Virus record (IMG/VR): IMGVR_UViG_3300021963_007290
Location: 1 to 64,000 of that record
Length of the DNA: 64,000 nt
Direction: 5' to 3' (one strand)
Source: a virus
Part shown: positions 54,401 to 62,517 of the stretch, one piece after another
Layout of the letters: every line of letters starts with the position of its first letter
Position numbering within the stretch: the first letter of the stretch is position 1
Notes under the pieces: generated by a model
The model's input: only the letters and a program-made list of their open reading frames with translations
What the model was told of the DNA's origin: nothing
The model's database searches: none
Translations under genes and position numbers: made by a program

Positions 54401-55120
54401 CAAACTATAGAGAGTCCTTATGGAAATGTAAAGGCAAGAGTCGTTCCTTTTAAAGATTATCAAGCAGCTGTAGAAAAGGGACTTATTCCAAGTGGTGCAT
54501 TTCTTTTTTCAACCAGATATAAAAGTTGGAATCAACAAACTGGAGGATCTTCAGGATTTGATACAGCAATTGCCAGAGAAGGAGGAAGAATTGCTTGGAA
54601 TGGAACTGGATCTCAAGGAAATGCAATTTATGGAGATGCCACTCAATCTGTTATTGTATTGGTTCCAAAAACAGCAATTAAAGAAAACAAAAAACCAGGA
54701 GAAGCAGCAAAACCGGGACAAGCAGCAAAACCGGGACAAGCAGCAAAACCGGGAGGAAAACCAGGAGCACCAGCAAAACCGGGACAAGCAGCAAAACCGG
54801 GAGGAAAACCAAAACAGAATTGGCTGCAATCTGCTGCAAGTAATGTTGCTGGTTTATTGACTGGAAAGAAAAAATTGGGGGTTATAAAGGCAGAAGGTGG
54901 TGGTCAAATAGATTCATCCGGAATTATTGCAAGACCAAAAAGTCCAGACATTGGGAAGTTTGCTTCTTATGAAGATCCATCTGGACCAGCACCACACATA
55001 ATTATAGTTCCTTCACCAGCAAAACAATCATCACCCGAAAAACCAAAAGGATCACCTTCGTATTCTGGAGGTCCCAAGAAATCACCACAACAAGGATATA
55101 GTTCACGTAGGAGGTCTTAA
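48479..55120 (+). CDS. giant multi-domain peptidoglycan-degrading hub/tail protein (2213 aa)
   Basis: Residues 88-190: module shared with the preceding protein (NCCDTL, RFVMFTLLGWLVDKI). 430-535: Gly/Ala-rich hydrophobic stretch. 845-1005: amidase_2-like, H866 (LHWTAG), H966, D987. 1075-1225: muramidase/transglycosylase-like, E1081 and GRYQI. 1245-1370: His-rich HDHFSF/GGHF domain, type uncertain, ending in NEFVIDKDTVDLFG. 1500-1612: peptidase M15-like, H1571/D1578 (SNHLGGNALDIHG), H1605/H1608. 1715-1860: second transglycosylase-like, E1733, GRYQMG. 1890-2060: NlpC/CHAP-like, C1925. Tail: AAKPGQ repeats. TGATG overlap with the upstream gene. Likely digests host wall at entry. Confidence 0.8.
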   Translation: MITAIVRAGSAISKGSKLLPRSAAASKPVLASKSVKLAPSYPKVDAPKRGNGLVKRLPDALDFASSFASAFSDPSGIDTPKQKVKTKNCCDTLVPLVDSISKKLVDIDKLLKDELKFDRKNSDYQRKKKEKGQYKKQEEKLETPKKIKPKAKLSPGVPGISLGERIKRFVMFTLLGWLVDKILPLLPKLVPVFNAVGKVINFGVELFGGLVSGLSKFLEFGIKLTNGLTKSLGFIAGARTEQEFSDFEKKFNRMVDLAILAAMLIGDSGSDLFDGFGKGKGKGGKPSASRPKPGTGGRSKVTTTGGKSAGRFGRIKERFTDPFRQKSKVTTSGGRQTGLGGRIKDLQDKITRPTAKVTTSGGKNTGILGQIGELGNKLKKTVSPTKITGASTKPGLLKGATEGTQKLLASANKSKLVKGASSVFSKIKVPPAVGRAAGPVGTVLFAGVEFAGRKASGQTTSQAAVGTGASVAGGLAGAAGGAKAGALVGAAIGAPFAGVGAAPGAVIGGIIGGILGGLGGSWAASKVADTATGANKAQPKPVAKHNEGGIVKNTLDLKGSLPSWFESANKKKASTKSSIKINLPKKKKAQSEKPGKDIGGYGEITKLFPDPEGKVSGTGSSQGGSAITSAAQKKAGFNVFNPFSWFSKATSGPAAPAQPSQRSSQPNALFALTKASQSLKKIPFVGHLMGASVDIAMGQKPDRDLYQTMADSVLYLGQKAAEGQSKDIQTNIQKLATGGIASIAESSSSITLDSEKVATKTLRDSLAGAIEIGANSALKNVKDEIISANVRGNTSLIPNSTEPNNNSNSTFNENSNFGYDDSEDSSGDGSDGNYDDTPHGQPGGAVKTSSGFNAGKGDKSRKIFLHWTAGPHNTPFSNYHTTFLGNGSAVRYTPYDKDKGTHTGGANTNSVGLSIAAMGGEGTGPNNFGKYPPTSAQVSAMALEAARLAAAWGWDESTIDSNIKTHGEWERFGTSTGILSGKPQRWDLDKLQQSDPANSGGNKLRKMIKGYFKKLKQGTTTDSSTGTTKVTSSGATLREMSLSSAMELTGGTPRTAGGKPGSGGNISESNKKLLSFISKGEGGYNSMNRGGAGDSPGEAKKYLGRNLTEMTVAEVMAHQAAGKLHAAGRYQIIATTMKLAVSRSGVDKQSKFDPATQDRLGLALIYNGQRPKLSAYLNGRSNDINAAMLDFAKEWASVPDPRTGKSFYGGTNASHHSVESVKQALISAKKGGGSRGQDTASGSNTPSGPVQKGQIVQWLHGNPNRKGYDYAGHGTADNAHDHFSFKTRSAAVAGFKALQKSGFKPYEFEGFGKVGKHSPTGGHFGPVGQRPTYDDTTDGTAFDIPWATYGSGPIGPKDYAKSDQAGKIVGAAFHGSEVKKGGLWNLHDNEFVIDKDTVDLFGADFFRAVNAVENKVQLQKVYPTLISRIEESAKGKAYVRPEVSYNENTSSDMSLGSASQSKQTTRDLETFNKEKETNTEESQQKDDEKEDKKKQKVQVTSASHPQTGSGFAIKGVTDGNGRPLILSKGGIKAFGEMMQDSKGAVKGSDVASGKRSPAHNKKVGGVPNSNHLGGNALDIHGTSEPWMRRKGKAYGWVVNDYPGSHGGHFDYKGENADDSGDTFAARSADVVDDSVTDSPPSGGGPSGGGPSGGGPSGGGRSLGGSSPEDGFVDVDSEPSESLVPGAPRPKGGKFSPAAPMAKGAVGVDDKLFKELGASSEDWDIFRNTVAHIESKGAYDIAGGSGGHYDGRYQMGEDAKTDAAKVLGIPNPGHSAADRAAYRSKPELQEKMFAAYTIANHRYLMRNKDYKNASVERKLQILGYAHNQGMGGAEKWLRTGEVGADGFGTKGTKYTDALAANFKARDKAIKDGTYGKDDKDKPSGKDDPGSTGSIAAGDYSIDTKNEFLKSAGTGKLKHGRAGDGLCTSNVLYGLDKLGHTFAPQGTAGDSSNPRGLVSQLVGGSGFTSIPGLGSEQTIESPYGNVKARVVPFKDYQAAVEKGLIPSGAFLFSTRYKSWNQQTGGSSGFDTAIAREGGRIAWNGTGSQGNAIYGDATQSVIVLVPKTAIKENKKPGEAAKPGQAAKPGQAAKPGGKPGAPAKPGQAAKPGGKPKQNWLQSAASNVAGLLTGKKKLGVIKAEGGGQIDSSGIIARPKSPDIGKFASYEDPSGPAPHIIIVPSPAKQSSPEKPKGSPSYSGGPKKSPQQGYSSRRRS

Positions 55121-55121
55121 T

Positions 55122-56477
55122 ATGCCTAATAATATTGCAGCTCAAGGTGGAGAATCTATTATAAGAAAGTTTGAAATTACTTCAAACTATAGTGAAGAAC
55201 CAACTGACATTAGTAGTGGAATTACAAATTTATCAATTTTTGAAAGTATTTTTGATAGTACTATAAGAGTAAGTGCTACTTATAGTGATACGGGATATGG
55301 AAATAAAAAAGCAAACAGTGAAGAAACATTTAATAATAGTGCTGGAGAAAAAACAGAATTAGTAATAGAAGATGCCTTTGGAAAAAAATTGGATTTTACT
55401 GGGGATTATCAACTTAGAACTGCCAAGAATGTTAGAGAGGCATATGGTGGAGCAGATACCACAAAAACAACCATTAGGACTTTGTTTTATTCGCAAGAAT
55501 CAATTACAAATAATTATGTAGAAAAAGATGGACACTATTATAGAGTCAGTAAAAAGTACGAACGAAAAATATCCGATAACGTTTCTACAATATTAAAAGA
55601 TGTTTTAAAAACACCCAAGGAAGTAGATGTTGATCCATCAAAAAATGATTACAACTTTTTCGGATGGAACGAAAAAGTATTTCATAAAATTTATTGGTTA
55701 GCAAAAAGAACCGTTCCAGAGGGAGTGGGGGGGCAAGGAATTTTAGCTGGATATTTATTTTATGAAACTGCAAAGGGAAGTGAAGGTACTCCAGGAGGAT
55801 ATCATTTCAAATCTATAGATCTTTTATTTTCACAAAGTCCAGTGAGAAAGATGATCTTGACAAATACTAATGAAATTCCAGCAGGATATTCAAATAAAAT
55901 ATTAAATCATGTTGAACATACAAGTGTGGATTTAGATTCTCATCTCTTAACTGGGGACTTATTTAAAAGGAAAATGGAAACATTTAATCCTTTTGATAAT
56001 AAATTTGATAATAGTGATGATTTTGATTTTCAATCTCAAAATTTAGTGACTAATAATGGAGGAAAGGAATTTTGGAAAATTGCTTCTGATATGAAAGCAC
56101 AAGATGTTGTAACAAGTTATAACTCAAAGATGTTTGATACTGGAACTACACCAACTGGATCAACTTGGGAAGAACAAAAAAAAGAATCGAAGGAAATTAA
56201 CTTTGATATGACGGAAATCATTCGTCAATCTACCAATAGAATAAATCAAATGTTAACTATTCAAATGACTGTGGTAATAGCACTTGATCTTGGAATTCAT
56301 GCTGGTGATATGATCTTTTTAGATTTTCCAGAAATATCAAATTCTGATACTCAAGAGGTAAGTAAGAACAAAAGTGGTATATATATGGTAATGGATATAC
56401 ATCATAGAATAACTGCTGAAGCAAATTTCACTTCTATTCAGGTTTGCAGAGATACTATTTACAGAAAGGGAGGTTAA
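55122..56477 (+). CDS. gp27-like baseplate hub protein (tentative)
   Basis: 451 aa. GESIIRKFEITSNYSEEPTD, ITNLSIFESIFDSTIRVSAT and later LDLGIHAGDMIFLDFPEI resemble tail-hub proteins of the gp27/phage protein D type. Perfect AGGAGG ribosome site. Lies two genes before the gp5-like OB-fold protein, its expected partner in the central spike. I cannot confirm the gp27 fold from sequence alone. Confidence 0.6.
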   Translation: MPNNIAAQGGESIIRKFEITSNYSEEPTDISSGITNLSIFESIFDSTIRVSATYSDTGYGNKKANSEETFNNSAGEKTELVIEDAFGKKLDFTGDYQLRTAKNVREAYGGADTTKTTIRTLFYSQESITNNYVEKDGHYYRVSKKYERKISDNVSTILKDVLKTPKEVDVDPSKNDYNFFGWNEKVFHKIYWLAKRTVPEGVGGQGILAGYLFYETAKGSEGTPGGYHFKSIDLLFSQSPVRKMILTNTNEIPAGYSNKILNHVEHTSVDLDSHLLTGDLFKRKMETFNPFDNKFDNSDDFDFQSQNLVTNNGGKEFWKIASDMKAQDVVTSYNSKMFDTGTTPTGSTWEEQKKESKEINFDMTEIIRQSTNRINQMLTIQMTVVIALDLGIHAGDMIFLDFPEISNSDTQEVSKNKSGIYMVMDIHHRITAEANFTSIQVCRDTIYRKGG

Positions 56478-56480
56478 CCA

Positions 56481-56693
56481 ATGGATAGTATAGAAGACCA
56501 TATTCAAAAAGATAAAAAAATCTTAGACGATCCAACAACTTCTCCACAAAATCGTAGACATATTGAAGACGAATTGGAGCAGTTGGAATCATATCATGAA
56601 AAACATCCAGAAGATCATCATGATCCATCATCTTTAGAATTGTATTGTGACAAAAACCCAGACGCTTTAGAGTGTAGAATTTACGAGGATTAA
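56481..56693 (+). CDS. cp12: CP12-like Calvin-cycle inhibitor
   Basis: 70 aa. The C-terminal SLELYCDKNPDALECRIYED fits the CP12 tail (Cys-x6/8-Cys, NPxAxECRxYED) that enters the GAPDH active site and ties it to phosphoribulokinase. The N-terminal part is helical and charged (DHIQKDKKILDD, RRHIEDELEQLESY); the N-terminal Cys pair and AWD core of long CP12s are absent. Phage CP12 is known to slow carbon fixation and favour the pentose phosphate pathway. It lies between two hub genes and shares 1 base with the next start, an unusual place. Confidence 0.75.
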   Translation: MDSIEDHIQKDKKILDDPTTSPQNRRHIEDELEQLESYHEKHPEDHHDPSSLELYCDKNPDALECRIYED

Positions 56694-59600
56694 TGTCAAA
56701 AGGTCAATTACTGTCAAATGACACAAGTGGAATTGAATTAATGTACATGTGGTTTGGTCAAATTGTTGACGATTCCACATGGAGGGGCAATTCTGCAAAG
56801 GAAGATGGATGCCATACATTGAGAACCAGAGATGATTTTCAAGGATATGGGTATAGATATAAAGTAAGAATTTTTGGAAGAGATATTCCAGATAAAGATG
56901 ATCCCCAAAAAGGAGTAACTGATGATCAATTGGTAATGGCAGAAGTTGCTATGCCGGTTACTGCTGGAAGTGGTCAGGCAGGTTCTACTCAAACTCCAAA
57001 TCTTAGGCAGGGAAATTATGTATTTGGATTTTACAAGGATGGTGTAGACGCTACAGAACCAATCATTTTTGGTGTTCTTCCAAATCATGCACAAACAAGA
57101 TTATTTGGTGGAGATCCTGACAAGGGATTTGTGCCAAGGACTGGATATGTTGGAACAGCAGAATCAAAACCAGTTTCAAATAAAAATATTTTAGGCGAAG
57201 GTCCTGATGGAGGAAATCCAATTAGTGAATCGACAGGATCTAATTATGTTTTAGATGTAAGAGATATTGACGTAAGAGACGAACAAAGAAAACATTATGT
57301 TCCTAAGACATATGATTGCGATACAAGAGGTGGTGGAAAATTTTCTGCCATTTCAAAAATAATTAATGATTTGATGAAGTTTGTAAACAAGGTTAAATCT
57401 GCATCAGAAAGTTTTTTTGGAGCAATCTCAGATACAATTAATGGATTACAATCAATAATTGAGGATGGTGCATTATTAATAGCTGATCTCATGAAAGGAA
57501 TGATAGATCAGATGAGAGGGTTTGCCTTAAATCAAATTAATAAGGGATTTTCAGCAGTTCATTCTCTTTTGCCTCCGAATAAAACTTCATTTACAAATGA
57601 AACACTTAGAGTGGCAGTTGATTTATTATTATGTGTTTTTAATAAATTAATCAAAGGTCTTTTTGATAGTGTTTTAAAACTACTTACGGATTTAGTCAAT
57701 AAAGCAGCATCTATAGCTCAATGCGTTGTTGAAAATTTTTTAGGATCTTTACTTGCGGGTATACTTGGTCCTATTGGTAGTGCATTAGATTCTATTTCTG
57801 GACTTGTTGATGGAATATCATCCTCAATATCAGGTGTTCTTAGTGGAATATTCAGTGCATTAGATACTATTTTAGGTATTTTAGATCTACTTAATTGTGA
57901 TGAAAATTTAGATTGTAGTTCTGGTGATGGATGGAGTTTTTGGTATGGGGCAGATTTCCCAACTCCATCTCCACCAAACTTTAGTGGTGCTATTCAGGGA
58001 CTTGCTGAATTTCCGGACATTGGAGAAGCAGTTGCCTCTTGTTTTGACGGTCCACTTGCATCTGGACCTCCAAAGGTTAAATTTAATGGAGGTGGTGGAA
58101 CTGGTGCAACAGGAAATGCAATAATCGGACCAAATGGGGAAATACTTGGAGTAGATATACTTGATGGTGGAAATGGATATACTTCTTCACCTACCGTAAC
58201 TCTTGAATCGGATAGTGGGGATGGAAGTGGTGCAGTTTTATATGCGGTATTGCAAGATGATAATAATTTCCTTGGAGGACAAGGTGGATCTACAAGTAGA
58301 AATCCAACGGATGATGATTTATTGTCAAAACTAAAGAATGGGGGAATATCTAAAACTCCAACAAGTGTTAAAATAAATTCAAGCGGTCCTTTACTTGTAA
58401 CAGATTCTGGACAACAAGTTTATGTCGGTGGAACTGGGGGAACAACTTTAACGGCATTTAATTCAAATGTCTCTTCCAATTCACCTGGGGTTGTTGTTCC
58501 GAGAGGAAACAGATTTACTTACAATCAAGAACCAATAACCTTAAATTTCCTTACTGAAGTTACAGAATCTGGAGATGGAAACGAAGTCAATACTAATTTT
58601 GGTCTTTTAAAAATTGGAAGTGTTGGTGGAGTTCCGGCAAGAGTTGGTGGAACTGACGGAAACGAAGTATTTTATGTTGATCCGAATTCAAATTCTTATA
58701 TCGGAATACGAGTAAATGTTGAAGAACCATTATTTGCAAATATAGATCAACCAATTATTGCTGGTCCATATAAAGGAACCTTTGAAGGAGTTGGAACATA
58801 TTCAAATGGATCTTTTGCCGGAACAGGTTTATTTAAAGCAAAAGATTCTGAAGGAAAAGACATAAGATTAACTGGAAGATTCAGTGGATTTGATAGTTCT
58901 TTATCGGGTTACGGATCTGGAACCTTTACAGGAATTGGTACAATTGAAAACGGAAGGTTTGTTGGTGATGGAATTTTTATAGCCGATGTTTCAAAAATTA
59001 TCAATCTTACAGGAAAAACTGTTGATGATGGAAATGGCAATATAACATCTCCAGATGGAACAAAAATTATTATTAATCAAGATGGAACTGGATTAGTTAC
59101 ATATTCGGATGGAACTCAAAGATCTGTTGCTGTTTTAAAAGCAAATTCTACAAGTGGATCGGAAGTTACTTCTGGAAATTCTGGAATATTTGTTACTGTC
59201 CCAACTTCAACATCAGGAACTGGTGCTGCAGGAACTGGAACTGGAACTGGAACTGGAGCAACTGGCGTTAGTGGTGCAGAAATTGGAACGGGAACTGGTG
59301 CTACTGGTGCTGGTTCTGGTGGAACAGGAACCACTACTCAACAAGTATTTTCTGGTGGATATGGTGGAAATCTTATAAAATTGAGTACTGAAACTGGTTC
59401 TAATATAATACCAGTGACTACTGAAGATGGTCTTCCAGTCACTATAAATGGCATTCCTGTAGTAGTAGGTTCAAAAACTGGAATACCATTAGTCATTGGG
59501 GCAGATTCTGATAAACCACCAGCATCTGTTGATAGCATTCAACTAACATCAAATGGAAATGCTGTCAGATCACCAATTAAAGTTGGTGGAGTTTCGGAAG

Positions 59601-60352
59601 GTGTTATTTCAAAAGGATCTTTTGCCGGTCCAAATGGATCACCAGTTCAAGAGGTAATCGTAATAGATTCTGGAGTTGGTTATTTACAGGCACCGGATGG
59701 AACAACATGTGGTTCTGGTGCTAAATTATCACCGGCAGATGGTACAATTATCTTTAATGAAAATAGTGGTTATAGTGTTTATCCGCCAAATAGTACTATA
59801 CCAGTTTTAACTGGGGATCTTGCATATCTACCTCCACAAACTATAGCAGAAGTTTATAATTCTGATGGAGATTTGTTACAAACACTTACTGGTCAAGGTC
59901 AGACAAACCCCGTTGTAATAGAAAATACAGGTTTGATTACAACCCCATCTTATAATATTGAGAAGAATAAACCAGATCCAATAAATAGTCCAGTATCTGG
60001 TGGATCTTACTTAACTTTATTGACTATCAATGATGTATTAATAGCAAACCCAGGAATTAATTATTCTCCAGATGATAAAATAACAGTTACCCCAAACAAT
60101 GGTACTATATTAACTCCAAAATATGATAAATTTGGTAGATTATCTTCTGTAGTAATAGAAAATCCGGGAATAGGATTTACTGAATTTCCAAATATTAGGG
60201 TTCAATCTGTCACTGGAATTAATGGATATATAATACCTATATTTGGAGTGGCAAGACGCGGAACAGATGTGGCAGAATTTAGTGATGTAATTCAACCAAA
60301 TGCACAACTTATCGAAGTTATTGATTGCGTAGGAAAATTTTCAAGGAATTAA
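56693..60352 (+). CDS. 5: gp5-like baseplate central spike protein (1219 aa)
   Basis: Residues 1-150: OB-fold domain as in T4 gp5/VgrG (MYMWFGQIVDDSTWRGNS, YRYKVRIFGRDIPDKDD, GNYVFGFYKDGVDATEPIIF). No lysozyme domain follows; instead hydrophobic helical stretches (about 250-410), then beta repeats: GGNGYTSSPTVT type, and MORN-like GTFEGVGTYSNGSFAGTG / GTFTGIGTIENGRFVGDG near 690-770, then Gly/Thr-rich low complexity (about 840-880). T4 gp5 pierces the outer membrane; here the lytic function may have moved to the 2213-aa protein. Confidence 0.85.
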   Translation: MSKGQLLSNDTSGIELMYMWFGQIVDDSTWRGNSAKEDGCHTLRTRDDFQGYGYRYKVRIFGRDIPDKDDPQKGVTDDQLVMAEVAMPVTAGSGQAGSTQTPNLRQGNYVFGFYKDGVDATEPIIFGVLPNHAQTRLFGGDPDKGFVPRTGYVGTAESKPVSNKNILGEGPDGGNPISESTGSNYVLDVRDIDVRDEQRKHYVPKTYDCDTRGGGKFSAISKIINDLMKFVNKVKSASESFFGAISDTINGLQSIIEDGALLIADLMKGMIDQMRGFALNQINKGFSAVHSLLPPNKTSFTNETLRVAVDLLLCVFNKLIKGLFDSVLKLLTDLVNKAASIAQCVVENFLGSLLAGILGPIGSALDSISGLVDGISSSISGVLSGIFSALDTILGILDLLNCDENLDCSSGDGWSFWYGADFPTPSPPNFSGAIQGLAEFPDIGEAVASCFDGPLASGPPKVKFNGGGGTGATGNAIIGPNGEILGVDILDGGNGYTSSPTVTLESDSGDGSGAVLYAVLQDDNNFLGGQGGSTSRNPTDDDLLSKLKNGGISKTPTSVKINSSGPLLVTDSGQQVYVGGTGGTTLTAFNSNVSSNSPGVVVPRGNRFTYNQEPITLNFLTEVTESGDGNEVNTNFGLLKIGSVGGVPARVGGTDGNEVFYVDPNSNSYIGIRVNVEEPLFANIDQPIIAGPYKGTFEGVGTYSNGSFAGTGLFKAKDSEGKDIRLTGRFSGFDSSLSGYGSGTFTGIGTIENGRFVGDGIFIADVSKIINLTGKTVDDGNGNITSPDGTKIIINQDGTGLVTYSDGTQRSVAVLKANSTSGSEVTSGNSGIFVTVPTSTSGTGAAGTGTGTGTGATGVSGAEIGTGTGATGAGSGGTGTTTQQVFSGGYGGNLIKLSTETGSNIIPVTTEDGLPVTINGIPVVVGSKTGIPLVIGADSDKPPASVDSIQLTSNGNAVRSPIKVGGVSEGVISKGSFAGPNGSPVQEVIVIDSGVGYLQAPDGTTCGSGAKLSPADGTIIFNENSGYSVYPPNSTIPVLTGDLAYLPPQTIAEVYNSDGDLLQTLTGQGQTNPVVIENTGLITTPSYNIEKNKPDPINSPVSGGSYLTLLTINDVLIANPGINYSPDDKITVTPNNGTILTPKYDKFGRLSSVVIENPGIGFTEFPNIRVQSVTGINGYIIPIFGVARRGTDVAEFSDVIQPNAQLIEVIDCVGKFSRN

Positions 60353-60355
60353 AAT

Positions 60356-61039
60356 ATGGCGATAGATATTGCAAGTCAAAAAAGAAGACCTTCTTCAGGG
60401 GCAAAGTGCAATCCTGAGCATGTTGTTTATGGAACTAAAGATGGGCAAATAGAATTTGGAAAACTTCATTACGGGTCAAGTTCTTCATTAGAATCTGATG
60501 TAACTTCTGGCGTTTATTTGCAGGCATATGATTCAAGACATTATATGTCCATGGACATTGATGGAGTCAGAAAAGGATGGACATCTTTTAGATCTCCTGG
60601 ACCTCATCAAATATGGTGTGCATCTGATGATGCAGGAACTCCAAACGCAAGCGTAACATCTGGCAATTGGCCCGGAGCAGGGTTTTTTCTTTTAGCAGAA
60701 AATGGTGATATAATTATTCGTGCTCCTAAAGGTAGAATTCGTATGTCCGCAATGGACATAGATATAAGAGCAGAAGGTCCAGATTTGACAAAGGGTTCTA
60801 TAAACATTGATTCAAATGAATCCGTAAATATTAAAACTGGAAAATTTGATGTTAAGGCAAATAAAGGTCTTACCATGTTTACTCCGAGAAATTTGGAATT
60901 AGCAACAAATACTTCTCTAAATTTTGTTGCTAATTTTACTTGTGGATTGACAGCAGCAACTCAATATAAACCAGATAAAGAAAATTTAGTTACAGTTTTA
61001 ACATATCCGATGAAAAGTAATTATACTCCCTTTGGTTAA
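60356..61039 (+). CDS. gp5 beta-helix-like structural protein (227 aa)
   Basis: Repeating short strands such as NGDIIIRAPKGRIRMSAMDI, DIDIRAEGPDL, GSINIDSNESVNIKTGKFDV and KANKGLTMFTPRNLELATN match the intertwined beta-helix of T4 gp5 C-terminus and VgrG spikes. The needle may thus be coded as a separate gene, split from the OB-fold part. Last residues NYTPFG. Confidence 0.72.
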   Translation: MAIDIASQKRRPSSGAKCNPEHVVYGTKDGQIEFGKLHYGSSSSLESDVTSGVYLQAYDSRHYMSMDIDGVRKGWTSFRSPGPHQIWCASDDAGTPNASVTSGNWPGAGFFLLAENGDIIIRAPKGRIRMSAMDIDIRAEGPDLTKGSINIDSNESVNIKTGKFDVKANKGLTMFTPRNLELATNTSLNFVANFTCGLTAATQYKPDKENLVTVLTYPMKSNYTPFG

Positions 61040-61066
61040 TACATATTATAATCTATTATTTAAATT

Positions 61067-61888
61067 ATGGGACACGCAGTAGACGACTTATCAGCATCTC
61101 ATCAGGTAACTTGTGGGGCTGGGTATCCATTCACATCCCTTCTTCTTGGACCTGCAAAAATTAGAGGATCAAGTTATATTGAAGGTCCATCAGTATTTGG
61201 TAATCCTAATATATGGCCAAATGTTTGGGCAACTGTAATGATTGGACCAAATACCAATTTAGATTCGCCACCAACATTTGCTCCAGGCGCCATGTGCTGG
61301 GGTGGTCCAGCAATTAACAATCCATATTCTTTAGCAACTATTGGAAACTCTGGTTTCTTTGGTAGTGTTGATGTTGCTGGAAATATGTGTACACAATTTA
61401 ACGTTATTGCACAGGGAGAAGTTGTTTCCAGATGTGGTGCTCACATTCTTTCGTTAAAAAAGAATTTTGACATTACACATCCAACTAAAAGGGGTTGGAG
61501 ATTGAGACATACTTGCCCAGAAGGACCAAGCAATGATGTTTATATTAGAGGGCAAGTTAGAAGTAAAGATTACATTGACCTCCCAGAATATTGGAAAGGT
61601 TTAGTTGATCATACAACCATTACAGTTAATCTTACTCCTATTGGTGCCCATCAAGATGTAATTGTAAAAAGAATTGGTGAAGATAAAGTTTATCTTCAAT
61701 CGAAAGGAGGTATGCCAATTCATTGTTTTTATCATATTTACGGCGAAAGAAAAGATGGGGAAAGATTAATTCCAGAATATCAAGGAGAAACTCCTGCAGA
61801 TTATCCTGGAAATAATGAAGAGTACTCTATTGTTGGATGGAGTTACGATAAGAGAGAAAAAGATTTCACCAATTTAAGGAGAGCATAG
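61067..61888 (+). CDS. virion structural protein, PAAR/tip-like N-terminus (273 aa)
   Basis: N-terminal 120 residues are Gly/Pro-rich with repeated GPxxIxGSSxIxG-like strands, compatible with a spike-tip (PAAR-like) or tailspike stem. The C-terminal 140 residues carry FDITHPTKRGWRLRHTCPEG, VYIRGQVRSKDYIDLPEYWK and IPEYQGETPADYPGN, a module shared with the next gene and, as I recall, with many cyanophage appendage proteins. Role in the virion inferred. Confidence 0.72.
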   Translation: MGHAVDDLSASHQVTCGAGYPFTSLLLGPAKIRGSSYIEGPSVFGNPNIWPNVWATVMIGPNTNLDSPPTFAPGAMCWGGPAINNPYSLATIGNSGFFGSVDVAGNMCTQFNVIAQGEVVSRCGAHILSLKKNFDITHPTKRGWRLRHTCPEGPSNDVYIRGQVRSKDYIDLPEYWKGLVDHTTITVNLTPIGAHQDVIVKRIGEDKVYLQSKGGMPIHCFYHIYGERKDGERLIPEYQGETPADYPGNNEEYSIVGWSYDKREKDFTNLRRA

Positions 61889-61890
61889 TC

Positions 61891-62517
61891 ATGTCATTTT
61901 CTTCAATGAGTCCAAGAACAGATGCAAAGGCTAATTGTAGACCTAAGCAACCATGGACTATTCCATTTGGAAGTTGGGCAAAACCCCTCCTCCCTTATAC
62001 TGGAGACGATAATTTAAAGTTTAATCCTTTTACGGGTTGTCCTTTATATTGGCACAATTATATGTACGTTACAGACCTTAAATGGTCTGGTGGTATTTTG
62101 TCTGCAAAAGGACGTTTTTGGGATTCTAAAAAATCTTTTGATATTCCTCATCCAACAAAAGATGAGCATCGTTTAAGATACATTACCCTTGAAGGTCCAG
62201 ATGCTGAGGTTTATTATCGAGGAACTTTAAAAGATAATTCCTACATTGAGCTTCCAGATTATTGGAAAGGTTTGGTAGATGAAGAAACTATTGGTGTGAC
62301 TTTAACTCCAATTGGTGTCTATCAAGAATTATTTGTAGAAAGAATTGAATGGGGATCGAGAGTCAAGATTAAAAATAATGCTGGTGGTCCAATCCATTGC
62401 CATTATGTTGCCTATGGTATTAGAAAAGATACTCCTAAAAATATTCCAGAGTATCCAGGCTTGACACCAGATGACTATCCAGGAGATAATAAAGAATATA
62501 ATATTAATAGTATTTGA
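61891..62517 (+). CDS. virion structural protein with the HPTK-type module (208 aa)
   Basis: After a distinct 75-residue N-terminus, FDIPHPTKDEHRLRYITLEG, VYYRGTLKDNSYIELPDYWK and IPEYPGLTPDDYPGDNKEYN repeat the C-terminal module of the preceding gene. Likely paralogue with a different attachment domain. The stop overlaps the oxygenase start (TGATG). Confidence 0.75.
   Translation: MSFSSMSPRTDAKANCRPKQPWTIPFGSWAKPLLPYTGDDNLKFNPFTGCPLYWHNYMYVTDLKWSGGILSAKGRFWDSKKSFDIPHPTKDEHRLRYITLEGPDAEVYYRGTLKDNSYIELPDYWKGLVDEETIGVTLTPIGVYQELFVERIEWGSRVKIKNNAGGPIHCHYVAYGIRKDTPKNIPEYPGLTPDDYPGDNKEYNINSI

Noticed and set aside
56693-60352. Lysozyme domain in the gp5-like protein
   Set aside because: After the OB fold I see no Glu/Asp/Thr muramidase motif; the region is hydrophobic helices and beta repeats.
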